Assembly (NCBI GenBank): GCA_029945375.1
Contig: CM057069.1
Location: 124,001 to 188,000 of the forward strand
Length of the DNA stretch: 64,000 nucleotides
Direction: 5' to 3'
DNA from: Agaricus subrufescens
Lineage: Eukaryota > Basidiomycota > Agaricomycetes > Agaricales > Agaricaceae
Positions 12,090-24,635 of this stretch are shown in pieces. Position 1 is the stretch's first letter. Every line of letters starts with the position of its first letter. The notes beneath the pieces are model-generated. The model saw only the letters and a list, made by a program, of their open reading frames with translations. It was not told the DNA's origin and did no database searches. The translations under genes and the position numbers were made by a program.

Positions 12090-13251
12090 TTATAACACAA
12101 CGCGGAAACTGTCTAGCGCTCTTCGATCTTCAGAGGAGAGAGGCGTATAAACAACGTTGGGTCCACTTGGCTGGATGCTACCTCGAGGAGCAGGAAGCAT
12201 AGACTTCCTCTGCTCATGTGCACGATCGAGGGAATTAATTGAGGGAAGCGGGAACCTCGGGACAGAGGCAGGAGTGTAGGGTGAAGCGGCAGATTGTAAT
12301 GGTGACATTGGGGAAAAGCTTGCAGAATGCCGATGTTGGTGGGCATAAACCAATGTTGGAGGTGAATCATCATAAATTTCACTGTCATCGGAGGCATACG
12401 AAGGTCGATCAGGTTTACCGCAAAGATTCTTATTGCTGATGAAAACACCATTCGGCACACGAATATTCCGCAGATAATCGTAGTGCTCGATCACCGGCAA
12501 ACGCGCGTAATCAGAGCCCTGTTCATAGAATCAGAAGTTGTTCAGTTTTCATATGACCAACATACCGAGAAGTATGCGACAACGTGCCATTTCCTGATTT
12601 CGCTGGTTCCTGGCAGATGTACAGTAACCGAATATGTTTGTTTTGTTAACCCATTTGGTTTTGATGGCCTGTCTTTCCTTCTCACTGGCGGGGTTATAAT
12701 AGCGCTGGGATCCGATGCTCGGCTTGCCCTGTTCATCGCGGGTCAAGGAACGATGAGCGCAAGGACGGCACGAAAAGGTCGTATAAACATACCGTCGGGC
12801 AGCTTTTGCATCCCTCTCCTCCTGAGTTGTTTCAATTTTCTCCTCGTAGAAGAGATAGTCGCCTCTCATTCTGCTTTGTGACCTACCGGGGCAATAAGAT
12901 CAGCGGCCGAATGACGGTGAAAAGCACATACCATCTCCGACCATCGGTCCAGCGTAGCAATCCCCCGTCGTCTTGCGCCTCTTCCCACACATACACATGT
13001 CCGCTTTGAAGTTGTTCCCTTTCGGTGGCGAGCAGGCGCCTTTTTATGAGTGGCAGCACGTTTTGCCTGACAGCCTCTAAAACGACGTGAGCATCATGGG
13101 CATCTCGAATATCTTGGCCAAAGTGAGTCCTGGACCGTGAGGCAAGAGACAAGTCCAGAGGAACGCACGAAGAGCAGGATGACTGACAAAGGGGGAGCTT
13201 GATGAGTGCATCAGAGGCGATACAAAGGACATTTGGGGCGAGGAGATCCAT
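12090..13251 (-). CDS. WOPR-domain (Gti1/Pac2 family) transcription regulator, 333 residues
   Basis: WOPR proteins (Wor1, Gti1, Pac2, Ryp1) are fungal DNA-binding regulators of morphology, sporulation and nutrient response. Four exons fit in phase: 12932-13251, 12793-12882, 12566-12728 and 12090-12518, with introns of 49, 64 and 47 bp. Both halves of the DNA-binding fold are visible. The first reads QSGHVYVWEEAQDDGGLLRW then TDGRRWSQSRMRGDYLFYEE. The second contains RPSKPNGLTKQTYSVTVH and RKWHVVAYFS. The linker between them is short, as in one basidiomycete subgroup. The C-terminal 140 residues are Ser/Pro-rich and look disordered. The start at 13251 is the first ATG in the frame but is uncertain: a TATA-like sequence (TATAAATT) lies only about 15 bp upstream at 13264-13271, and the N-terminal 50 residues match nothing I know. 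Confidence 0.9.
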
Positions 13252-14590
13252 CGAGGGAAGGCCGAATTTATAGGGCCCGGCCAATTTGCGTGACCACGAA
13301 CCTCACACGGGGCCGGAGAGTTGACGGAAGGAGGGCTATCTGGGTGAATTGATCGACACAAATGAGCCAGACCCCAAGTGTGTTTAAGCGGCAGGCGTGG
13401 CGGGTGACAGCAATTATGGGTCCCACGGCCCGAGTAGATCTACAGCTGGAGGTAATTTGCTGAACACACAACCTTATATTAATAAGCAGCCAGCTTCCCG
13501 GCTCCTCCTGAATCGGACCCTCAGGTGCAGGCCAAAACACGGCAATGCCCTGTTTAACGCCGGTCGACCACCAGGAATCATCCACGCTCATTTCCACACC
13601 TCGAGACACACATTTGCCCGGAAGCGTCGACAGGATAAACTTCGGCTATCCGAGGTTTCGCCCCGGCATCAAACTGCACCGACGCGAACACCATTTGCCA
13701 TCAACATCATTTCGGGAACACGTCTAAAATTGTTCACTCTCACATCATTCTCCCGCCCTTCGGGCAACACTTCTCCTCGCTCAACTCGACTTGCATCAAG
13801 ATAGTTGGCTTGTACACCGAATATACGGTCACCTTTCTATCACCTTTCGGGGCATCGTTTTGTGAGATTGAAATTCTACTTCATTATCCCTACCAGTGAG
13901 CATGGGCGGATAAATAATGACACTTGTGCCTAATTTCTTCACATCGTTGCCGCCGGAGACGCTGTAGCCAACAAAGTGGGTTGAGAAGTCTAGCCCCGGG
14001 TTCCGCTAGCCGCCGGCATATAACATTCAATCGAGACCAGACGCTTGTTTCTCTATTCAGGACTGAGATTTGCTGGCGTGGGAGGAGGGCGGCAGTTGAG
14101 GACAAGTTGTGCCTATTATAAGATATAAATAGCTACCATATTAATAGAAAGAAAAACTAAGAAATGTGAGGTTGAGTCGCCTCAGTTTTGCAGGAACTTT
14201 TTGACTTTTCTTTGCTCATCAAGGAAAATCGGTAATGACAGCATCATATAAGTTTTCATAGTGGTTCTGGTCATTTAGCCTGTAGGAGATATCCAGGCCC
14301 CGAGCTAGCGGTATGCATTCTTAAACTTTAAACCAACAACCTTCGTTTCTGTGTCAGGCAGAAGTACAATTTCATAAGACATGCACCAATCACAAGACAG
14401 TACATTCACAAACCCGTTCAAGAAGTCGCTGATTATCTATGCTTACTCTACAACGAGTTAAGAAGCGTAAGCCCGTACCGCCTTATTTAAAGAGCTCGAT
14501 ATTTGGAGATACACCCTCTCAGCCTCCGCTTTTCTATCAGCCTTCCATGTCGATCAGTATCAATGTAAAAGCTGCTAGACCAAAAAAAAG
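13252..14590. other. intergenic region upstream of the WOPR gene
   Basis: About 1.3 kb. Pyrimidine-rich stretches around 13490-13800 keep several frames open on both strands, including 13397-13804 plus, which starts at GTG rather than ATG. None shows recognisable protein sequence. A long upstream region fits a regulatory gene, but no particular site was identified. Confidence 0.4.
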
Positions 14591-15188
14591 CTAGATCCTT
14601 ACCGGACAATCACCAACAAGGGCGTCTCCAGCAGCTTTCGCATGATTGATAATGAGCTGCAAACCTTGTGCAACAGCAGTTCTGAGCGGGCCCGATATAG
14701 AATTCCTTTTCGAAATCAGAAGCGTAGTGGTGCTGTCGATCTCACTAGCAAGCTGGTTCGTCCTTGAAATAATATCGGTAGCATCCGCCTCATTGAATAC
14801 TCTGACTGCCTAAACAGAGCAACCGGGTTTTCCGGGCTTTAACATTCCAGACTCCTTCACGGAAAAAATAATATTTTTGAACACAAGGGTCCGACATACC
14901 ACAGCATCTTTAGTGATCCGGTCAAGAATCGTAGTCATCGCCACATTGTCGTTCGCCAGAACCTACCACACCACCAATCAAATTCAAAAATCCCAACGGC
15001 CCGAATAAGCGCCTGGAGCAGAAACTCACCATCAGATCGAGATTATTGCCACCCAGATGCCCACGTAAAGCTGCAACAACCTGTTCACATTCAGTGATAT
15101 CATCCATCACATCCCGGCTCGTTAATGGAGCAGCAATAGAAAGAGTAATAAATGCGATAACAGCGGCCAACGTGGTGAAGAAACGCAT
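14591..15188 (-). CDS. HsbA-like secreted hydrophobic-surface-binding protein, 146 residues
   Basis: HsbA proteins are small, helical, secreted fungal proteins that bind hydrophobic surfaces and are thought to help recruit hydrolases. Three exons fit: 15030-15188, 14900-14962 and 14591-14809, with introns of 67 and 90 bp, all phase 0. The frame starts at ATG 15188 with a clear signal peptide (MRFFTTLAAVIAFITLSIAA) and a likely cut before PLTSRD. The mature part is predicted all-helical, with repeated Ala, Leu, Val and Ile spacing, and carries two cysteines (near residues 34 and 142). The end at TAG 14591-14593 sits inside GTAAGG, which could be a donor, so a different last exon is possible. 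The family call rests on size, signal and helical pattern rather than a strict motif. Confidence 0.68.
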
Positions 15189-15558
15189 TTCGTACAATCT
15201 GACCCAGGTTCGAGGTGATGAGGGTATCTCGCTGGTCGCTTCTGCGCAGTTTTTAAACAGCCTGTGTATAATAGCTCAGGAAATCGGCTTCGATAAAACT
15301 TTTCGCTATCAACATCGTGCAAAGGGCTCGTGTCTTCTCTTCCATTAAAGTTTCACTTTCAATGTCAGAAATTTATGCCAATACAGAAAACGCCTATCCT
15401 CCAAGGTATTGAGTTACAGGGGAATGAATGTCCAATAAACTTTATGTACATTATAAATATAGGATAAGGTATCAATTGTGCCAAAAAAAGAGAAAGAAGA
15501 AGGGTTGCAAGCATTGGCAACGGCGCTCTCATGAAACATCGTATCGCCTTCGATCCAC
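15189..15558. other. short spacer between two minus-strand genes
   Basis: Holds the promoter side of the HsbA-like gene and the 3' flank of the kinase gene. Nothing else seen. Confidence 0.5.
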
Positions 15559-18500
15559 TCACAGTGTGGTGGGTTCAGTACTATCAGGCTTGAACCGCAG
15601 TCGCGATAACAAAATTGCTTCCCAAGCTCCACCATGAGATGAAACCTTACTCGCTGATTGGCGGGAAGTTTCTTCTGGTGCATCTATGGGTGGCCCAGAA
15701 CCATCGTATTTTGAGTCTGTGGTAAACACACCCCAAGGTTGGCCGTTCTTCGGAGAAGAAAATACATTAAAATGAGCCTGTTAAGGATTTACCCATTAAT
15801 TCACGAGGACGGTACGTAAAATCAATACAAATGACTTACATGCCCTTCTGGGTGATTGTGACTGACGAACAGGGCGTAATTAGGTGTTCGGAGCGTGCCG
15901 ACAACTAGTTGTGTGGAAAAAAAAATGAGTACCACATTACCATAAACTGACTAATTTGTACGCACTGAGAAAGAGGTCCTCGCGCTGGATCTGATGCTGA
16001 GCACCAAACGTATTCAATATAAGATCCACATTCGCTTTAAACCACCGCTTTGGAGCATCAAGTTGTTCACCATGTTCTGAACGCATGTACCTGTATTCCG
16101 TAGTATCGGCACACAAGATCGCCGCTTTGTGACCCGCTTTAAGTGGGTAAGTGTAACGACGACACACAGCTTGTCTATCCAACAGGATCAGAATCAGAAA
16201 AGATAAGCCACATAAATGAAAAGAAGCAAACTTACGGAAAAGTACCATCACCCTTTACCTTACTGAGTAAACCCATAACGGTATCGAAGAGGTTGGTCTT
16301 CCTGGATTTCCGCTCGCTACCGGTATTCACGCGACCATATCCCTCAATTGAAGAAAGGCCACGAATCGCATCCAAAGGAGATTTGTAGGGTCGAAACGCA
16401 TTGAACAGAGTAATGAATGCGCCACGAGGTTTCGAAAGGTATCCAACGGCACCAAGATCAACAGGGGTAGGTTCCCAGACTGGCAAGCTAACTGTAAAAA
16501 GACGGCGTTTAAGCGGGAAGATATCTAGGGTAATGCAAGGAACGCACGTGAAGGATGGTACTCATGGGTGAGGAGCAGGCGGTATCTTCTTTCATTTCTA
16601 ACCTGAGCCTGAACATCGCTTTCAGGCGGCGGAGAAGCGGGATCATCGAATCGTGATTGATAAGGACTCTTTATAGATGGTTCCGACTGTATAGACGCAG
16701 ACTCGGATATCGAAGTTTGTCTACTGGGAGTAGGTGTGAATAGGAGTGGCTCTGGGAATTTGATGTTTGGCGTTGGTACAGTATTTTCTCTATGGGGTAA
16801 TTCATCTCGGAAGTCCGATAATTGGGCTGAGGGAGAAGGCTGAGTTCGAGAAAATGGATTAAAGATAGAAGCAATTGAACGTACGTTGACCATCATCCGA
16901 CTCTAATGGAGAAAGCGGCCTCAAATCCGGTGACCGGGAAAGATTTTGGGTATCAATCTCAGGTAAACTACCCGGCAGGGGGCTTCCATGGCTGCTATTG
17001 TCCTCTAAGGTCACCTCCACTGAACTTCGGATAGTCTTCATATCGATCACAGCCTTCGAGAACGGAGGCCGCTTGTTAGGATCCCGGTCCCAACAAGCTG
17101 TTACGAGGTCCTTTAGTGCCGGTACAGCGTACGCAGAGCCCACAGGGAACGCAGGACGCTCGTTCTCATCTAATAAAAAGAGTGAGTGACAAATCAGACT
17201 GGTATGAAGAACGGCAATTTTACCTAAAACGAGGTGACGGATAACAAGATCGTCGATATGTGCCCACGGTATATTTCCCCAATGTAACACCTCCACGCAA
17301 CAAATGGCAAACGAATATATGTCCATTTCTTTAGTTAGGTGGGATGATCCACGCATCAGCTCGGGAGCCTGCCAACGAAGAGTACCATCTACGTCATGCT
17401 GATCAGCAAAACCGAACACGTGGTTATAAGTCATGTACTGACGAGGAGGCAGGGCACCACTGATATTGAAGGCCTCTGTCTTCATCTCGCTCTGGCCAAA
17501 ATCACTGATGACGCAATGTAGCTTATCATCCACCAGAACATTCGCGGCCTTAAAGATTCTCATCAGGAAACACGCCTACAAACTCAGGCAGTGATAAATT
17601 CTTCACCTTTAGATCTCCATGGTGAACATTTTGACTATGCAAATATGACATGCCCTTGGCAATTTCATATATAAATCGATGTAGATCTCGACTTCGCAAA
17701 TCCTTGGGATCACCAGTAGGCGATTTTACCCTTATTGAAGCAGGTTGAGGTGGCGAATTGACTCCAGGCCATAGCGGGAAAGTGGCTTGACGTCCTGTCT
17801 TCGGAACTCCAGAAATAGGTAGACTAGAGGTGGCATGCTGTGGACTCAATTTCCCAATATCACCGGACATGGATCCATGGATTCTTCTCAGAAATTCTCC
17901 AAGACTTCCATTCTTCAGATATGGGCTAACGAAGAACCAAGGGGGGTCACCACAAGTACTGCTAGCACCGAAAAGCTCCAGAACGTTGGGATGCTTGAGA
18001 GTCTTCCATATGGTAACTTCCCGACTGAATAATTCGCGTGGAGTAGTATCAGCCAGGAGTTTGATGGCGACTGTGTTGTCGCGCCATGTTCCTTTGTATA
18101 CGTCAGAGAAGAACCCAACTCCTATCTTTTGATCACGATCAACCTCAAATCTGTATACAACTACTGAGTAATCGTAAGCATGGGGTCGGGGGGATCACGT
18201 ACCTGGTAATTGTCCAACTGGGTAAATTGGTTCCAACACCGTGGCTCATCCGCCTTAACGTATCAATGCCACACTCCAAGAACTCCCTATGCAAAGTATC
18301 CTTCTCAACTGCTGAACCTAGACTGCCACTTGAACTGCTGCTATCTATCGTCCGTTTGCGTGGCGGGTTTCGTCCAAATGCGAGTTCTTTCATACTCATC
18401 CTCCGTGCCGTGGGCGATCTGTTGTCGACCGTAGGTGATTGGGCTTCCAGCCGCTCGTGCTCGATGACTCGTTCGAGAGCCCTTTGAAGTGTCTTTATAG

Positions 18501-20174
18501 CGTCGGGCATCTCCTGACGCTTGATTTGGAACAGCTCAAGCATTTCAGCGTCGTTGGTAGTTTGAAGAGCAAGACGGATAAGCTGACGAAGACTCTCTGC
18601 ATCCTGAGCTCGGTCAGTGACGTCCTGAACCGACTGGAGCTGAGCGATAGATGATTTGAGCTGTTCTACAGACATGTGATCTGACAGGACAGGTAGAGGG
18701 GGGATGACGGGCTACGAAAAAATGATGTCAGTCAGTGACAACCTTCGTCGATCCGTAATTGGCTTGCTCTCATACCTGTTGTGGGCTTTGCGGAGGGGAA
18801 GATGCGACTGGCCCAGAGACGCCGCTAAGCTTCAGCGCATTGCCTGTCTCTTGTTGACTTCGCTGGATTGCTGCCAGCAACTCGCGGTTCTCCGCTTGTC
18901 GTTGTAATTCTGATTCCTTCGATTGTTTGAGGATCCGGATCGAAACGGAAACCTATAAGTCACATCGATCAATATTTACGGGAATATTGTGGGAAAAAGA
19001 CACGTACGTTAAACACATCGAGTGCTTCCCTAACATCTGTATCGCAGTCTGCGATCTCTTTCATCACGGCATCACGTCTTAAATAGCGTTTGATAAATGG
19101 TCTGGTAGACTCTTTGACCATGAGACGGCGAACGCGGTCAAAAGCTCTAGGTGATAAGTTAGCCAAGCCCGGAGAAATGTTAATAGACGTACTCTTGTAA
19201 TCTCGCAAGCGGTAAATGTAGCTCTTCTGTCACCATGTCCCCTGCTTCGTGAATTTCTTGTCGAACTGCAATTAGGGTCTCCGCACAGCGCTCAGTCAAA
19301 CGCACACAAGACAAAGCATTGACCTGCATTAAAATGAATACCGACGGGTGTCTAGAATGAATGGAATGTACTGACATCGACGTTACCCAGGGCGTCCCAT
19401 ATTTGAAGCAATGCTCGAGCGGCGGGAGCGAGACCTGGTATGGGTGCAAGCTCGAGGAAGTCGCTTCCAAGGTCCAAAAGTTCGTGAGTTACATCTGCCG
19501 CCGTGCCAAGGATGGACTTGACTGCTATGGCGACGCGCTAGAGGGAAAGCCGGGAAAGTCAGGTTGAGCAAAGGGGTCCAAAGTTCGAAACATGCAGACG
19601 ATCAAATCCAGCGGCGCCCCTGACCACCGTCACGTCACCGCTGCCCCCTCAGAGCGACACCGCCCACAGATCGCCCGCAGTAGTTACTCACCTTCTTTGT
19701 ATGGTTCCGCGCACATTCCTCCTCAGAAGAATACTTTCTCTTTTTCGGAGCTTCAGGCTTTTCCCACCAAGATGTAGATAAGTCCGACCCAGCAGTTGAT
19801 TTGGGAGTTCCTACGATATCGTTGATCTTCTTTCTCCAACTCCCGTCGTCATGCTCGGGAGATCTTGAGCGTGATTTCATGAGACTGGGGAATCCGCTCT
19901 CTTGGAGCAGCGTGACTGTGGATGTCGGACTCGATGTCACCATCAGTAGCGGCTGGGAGTCTGACGACGATGCATGATGATTCGAGGCCACCCCGGAGCC
20001 ACTCGAAAGGCTTGAAAGCTCATGAATACCCTCTAAACTTTCCTGTACTGGGGGAGGTGGAGGCGATTTCGGAAGGGGCCGTTTGCGATTGAAGGGAGAG
20101 AACGACTTGAGGGTAGCCGATCCACTGGAAGGAGTTGATGACTGGGAGGAGGGGGGTGTAGATGTTGAGGACAT
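15559..20174 (-). CDS. tyrosine-kinase-like protein kinase with MLKL-type N-terminal helical bundle and extra C-terminal module
   Basis: A predicted signalling kinase of roughly 1150-1200 residues. From ATG 20174: a Ser/Pro-rich leader of about 170 residues; a helical region (segments such as ILGTAADVTHELLDLGSDFL, RCAETLIAVRQEIHEAG and PFIKRYLRRDAVMKEIADC) that resembles the MLKL N-terminal four-helix bundle; coiled-coil-like sequence; then the kinase. Kinase motifs are intact: glycine loop IGVGFFSDVYKG, VAIK lysine, HGDLK catalytic loop near 17615, DFG near 17500, and WQAPE. After a disordered linker comes a conserved module (LPVWEPTPVDLGAVGYLSKP ... ALFVSHNHPEGH ... GQPWGVFTTD) ending at TGA 15559-15561. 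Splice phases connect the segments, including HGDLK to AANVLV and the linker to LPVW. Inference: a fungal cell-death or stress-type kinase. Two adjacent genes instead of one cannot be excluded without transcripts. Confidence 0.82.
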
Positions 20175-22594
20175 TTGAGTGTACAACAGGTAGCAGACCC
20201 AGGGATCTTTATATCAATCATATAGCGCCGACGCCCTTAACCGAAGGGGGCGGGGATGTCACCGTGGGAGCTATAGACTTACTCTTGGTTTAGTGGCTAT
20301 TCGACCATCACCTTTGCCTCCGGATCTATTCATGCACCCACTAGGCCAGGTTCAACGTTTGTGCTTAACAAGATTCCGCACACGACTTTAATTTCGCTGT
20401 TTCAACTCGCAGACTAGTCTTTGTGCAACTAAAGTGACTGTTGACTGTTGAGCTATCGAGCTACGGATTTCACAATGCTGTGTAAGCCTGAGATCTTATC
20501 GCAACGCGGCTATGACCTTACTATGACTTCACCGAGAATCCATAGCGGTACGAGAGAAGGATTCCGCATTCAACAATAACTGAGGCTCCCCCAGTGCCCA
20601 TGCCCTTCCATTGTAGGAGCTCTCCTCATGAGCCAAAAGTGCTCAACGCTCCAGCATGGCTTGCCTCTTAAGACCAGGCTGGCCTTTCACCAGCTCCTCT
20701 TCGGCTACTTCTAGTGAGTCAACCCATCATCGTTACACAGTCCCAAAAATGGCGTTAATTACCGGGGCCACATTCCAACCGTTCGATGCCGCAGGTTCCC
20801 CTAAAGGGTATCTATTCATTACGTGGTACTCTTAGTCAAGCGTTCCACGAATCAATACTACCGGAATCGGCCATGTGCCTGGAGGGGTGAATAGCAAATA
20901 CACGAAACATCGAAAGCCAACTGGCGAGTTCCGGGGCCCGAAAGAATAAGGTCGAGGGGGTTTATGTATACCGCCCTTGAATAACTCAGAATACTCGTTC
21001 GTTCGCAAAACAAAGACATTGCCTATACTATAGCTTGGGGTGGCTATGTACTTACAAACCTTCCGAGTCCGTGGAGTACGTTGGAGAGTATTGAGGTGAA
21101 GTCAGGGTGAAGTCCCCTCACTGCCAATACCTAAAAATACTCATCAAATTTTTCACCATATTGAGCACGACAAGTTCCGGCAGGCGATGCTATCAAAGTC
21201 TCAAACTCCAAGCTCGAGATCATTTGTTGGAGAGGTAAACTACTACATAAGCGCCAAACATGAACCTTACTCGGTTGCCATCAACGACACCTAAACCGTC
21301 GGGTTATCAGTGATGTATTGATACTGACTTCCGATGCTCTGTCAGCAAGGGACAATGCCCGGACCGACTCCGTGGAATCACTGAGGATGGCCAAAGAATT
21401 TGCAAAGCTTGTTCGAGTTTACAGATTGCTGTAAGGGCTTTAGCACTATCATTTGTTGGTACTCTCAATGCTCTCAATGGTTCTGATGGACGATGACTCA
21501 GAAGTACTACACGTATCCACGTCATCCAATTCGGAACAAAGATTCAGCCCATTGTTTGCCATGTAAACTGGCCACGTCGTTAACGACGAGCATGTGCTCC
21601 TAAGTACCATTAACGCTGCTCTTGTCCTTACAATTCCTTGACATTTCCGACAACCTTGAAACTACAACTTTGAGTACAAACCCGTCTGTCTGCCTGTCAT
21701 ACTTGCTTAATCTCGTAATACTCGGATTCCGGAAGGAAAGACAAAAGATGAAGCAAACCCGTCCATTCTTGAAACCACCGCAGTTTCAAACTCGTCTCCT
21801 CACGAGTAATGTTGTATAATGCGCATAAAAGACCATTCCGTGACGGCATGATACTAGCGATCTCATGATTCTCGTGGAGGATGATTCATTCCAAATTCAT
21901 TCATTCAACGTGTTCCTTTTTGATCCGGATGCATACTGGGCGCGGAAGCTAATAATAATATAGTACATTTTATCTAACAGCCCTTGCGCAGCAAAAGGCA
22001 CGGTACTAATACAAAACAGGGCCTTCTTCTCGAACTTACTGAAAAATGTACAACCAGAATATGAGCATAGATTGTTTTTTTCTCTTCTAGAAAGCTCCCC
22101 CATGACACAGAACAGCTTGTAGTTGGTGACGAAAACTAGATGTTAACATCGCTTAGATTATCCCATTACAATCTATTCTACGACTTACGAGAAACCCTAA
22201 ATCAGCGCTTACTCAATATCACGTAGAAGAGCCGGCTTCTCAGTCCGCACACTATAATTGTCCATGTTACTCTGAGTTGTCGTCATGAGAGACAGACATT
22301 GTGATTCTTATGGACGGCGGCCCTATAGGGATCACCGCGGAATAAGGTATTCTCAACCCAAGTTTCTGTAGCCTTGGAGAACGCAGACGTCTTTCCAATA
22401 CCTAAATACTCGAGTCAGCCACTGTGATATAGATGACTCAGTTCAGATCAGTCTTGTTTGGTTGTCATCGTACAGCCTTACAGAGGCTGGCCTTCAACCG
22501 CGAGAAGGACGACGGCGCAGCGAGGAGGTGGCGTAGGAGACGAACTGATCAGTGCCCAAAACATTAGCTCAATTTCAACCAACTAACAACAATT
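20175..22594. other. 2.4-kb spacer
   Basis: Upstream of the kinase on the minus strand and downstream of Vps36. Short frames (for example 21307-21525 minus and 21622-21819 plus) carry no recognisable sequence and no convincing splice partners. Apart from the TATA-like site near 20207 I see nothing definite. Confidence 0.4.
20207..20216 (-). promoter_or_regulatory. TATA-like element of the kinase gene
   Basis: On the minus strand the sequence reads TGATATAAAG, about 33-42 bases upstream of the ATG at 20174. The spacing would give a very short leader, so the assignment is tentative. Confidence 0.35.
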
Positions 22595-24635
22595 CTACAA
22601 ATAACTCCCTCCTGTGTCAGTAAACACCTCGCCATCCCAAGCGTATCCGACAAATATATTCGGCCACCACTTAATAGCGGCATCGCCCACACCAACACCC
22701 CCCACGCTACCGCCACCACCTTCGCTAGTTCCATCATCACTAACAAAATAATTCTCCATATCATCTCTAACAACATCCCCCTTCGTTTCGGCATCATCTA
22801 TCATCTCTTTTGTTAACGCAACAGTAATTCCCTCCATCATAGCCACTTCCATAGTAGTTTTTGACCCTTCACTCGCCAAATGCGAAACCAATCGATCCGA
22901 GAATGCTTGTGGTGTATAACGAGGTGTATGTAAGACCGATAACCCTGACTTGGCGAATGTCCGCTTATGTATTTGCGGAGAAGTGTAGTTCGGTAGATGA
23001 GGAAGCACAAGTAGAAGAGTTGTTGGAGGCAGAAGGGCTAAAAAAGGTACGAAGTGAGAGGCAGCGATCATTTCGCTAAGATCTTTGCACAAGATGAATT
23101 GGAAAGAGCATACCAACGCCCCTTGCACGATTCCACCCGCCCCAAACTTCATCCAAAGCAATGATACCGCGATCCTTCATCATACCTTTCAAAACCCCAG
23201 CTAACTCTTTCGCCAATTCATTAACCCATTGATCTTCATCTTTCATCATATCATTCGTCACTGGTACATCTGTCATTTGCAATCCCAATTGTGAAAGTGA
23301 TGATCTAATAAATGTTGCTTCCTCTGGTAATTCGTGTGATACTGAAGATGTGGATGCTGCAGTGGCCGCCCCGGGATCTAGATCAGAATCGACAGCGGTG
23401 CTCGACGTTGCGGATGTGAGCTTTTCGTTGAGTTCCCCGGCTAGTTTGACCATGTCTCGAGCCTTGATCATGAGTGCTTCAAGGTCTTGAAGAGCATTTT
23501 TCAGGTCCGTGTCACGTCCTTGAGCGGATGTTTCCACATTGCGAAGGATACCCGCTGGAAAGATGTCAACGTCATGATACATTAGCCACAAGGATTAACA
23601 GTACGTACTGATACCGCCTCGGGTTGTCGAGTTGTTTGTATTTTCATTGTTTCCAGCATTATCCGCCTTGTACAACTGCGAAGTTCGGTTCTAATATAAA
23701 CCCATACGTTATTCAAGGTTATATCAAAATACTGATAAGCGAGAGACGTACCTCCCATGCTTTGCCCTGCAAGCTCCTCTTGAGGACCGTATAGAACGCT
23801 TTATCGCCACCTTTCCTAAAGCTGAGCTTCATCATCTTTCTGAAGTCTCCACTATCACTATCATCATCCTCGGTATCCGGTGAAGCAGGCCGGGTAGCAG
23901 GAGCAGATTTCACGACAGGTTGAGAACTCGATGACGATGTAGGCGTAGGGAGTTGAGTACCACACACTTCACATTCGCGAAGTGAAGGATGATTGAGGAA
24001 TGTACAAGCAGGACAAGCCACTGAATCTGGGATCGTTAAGGCGGGGGATTTGGGAGTCGATGGCAGGGATTTAGAGAAAACTTGGGTTGATGATGAGGAT
24101 GTATCTGTGGGTGCAGAAGGGCGGGGAACTCCACACAGTTCACAGACTTGATTCGACGATGGGCTATGTCCGGCAGGTATCCGATTCTTGCATCCACACA
24201 CTTCACATTCCCAAATCTCTCCACCACTCACAGAAGCTCCAGGAACAGTCAAAGCACCAGGCACAACACTGTTCCCACTCGCAGCCTTACCTACAAGATA
24301 TAAAGTAATCTTGGCCGATGAAGTAAATAAACCGGCGTAATATTCCGTCCGGCAGACATGAGCCAAATCCAAAGAGAACGAGGCATATTCTGGGTCCTTC
24401 ATGTCAATATAAAACAACCTATGTGTTGTTGCGTGAATGGCACCCGCTTGGTGGGGAGGGGACTTCTGGTGGCTAAAGCGTTTGGTTATCTCAAATACTG
24501 GCGATACTCGAAAAAGGCATACCCATCGTATATGCCTACACCTTCCTGGGTCGTATAGAGTTGCTCGTCTGTGTAGAGCAAAGCCTGCACAGGTATCGTG
24601 CCATCGACAGGCAATGTGTATCGCTGCAGAGCCAT
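22595..24635 (-). CDS. vps36: ESCRT-II subunit Vps36
   Basis: Vps36 is part of ESCRT-II on endosomes and links ubiquitinated cargo and phosphoinositides to multivesicular-body sorting. The start at 24635 gives MALQRYTLPVDGTIPVQALL, then an intron after GVGIYDG; this is the split GLUE (PH-like) domain. Two NZF-type zinc fingers are inserted in it. One has W-E-C-x2-C and C-x2-C pairs (IWECEVCGCKNR ... VCELCG). The other reads CPACTFLN ... CEVCGTQ. The second half of GLUE follows (FRKMMKLSFRKGGDKAFY). The C-terminal winged-helix part shows GLQMTDVPVTNDM, VALLPPTTLLLVLPHLP, FAKSGLSVLHTPRYTP and a final WWPNIFVGYAWDG. Length is about 600 residues. The intron before ALLPP was placed so that RGVALLPP is read; a nearer acceptor would give a poorer match. 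A Gly/Asp-rich insert precedes the last strand. Confidence 0.94.

Noticed and set aside
13397..13804. 135-residue plus-strand frame upstream of the WOPR gene
   Set aside because: Starts at GTG, is pyrimidine-driven low complexity, and shows no recognisable protein sequence.
18145..18675. Reading the segment before the kinase domain as a separate small gene starting at its own Met
   Set aside because: Splice phases and coiled-coil continuity connect it both to the upstream helical region and to the glycine loop.
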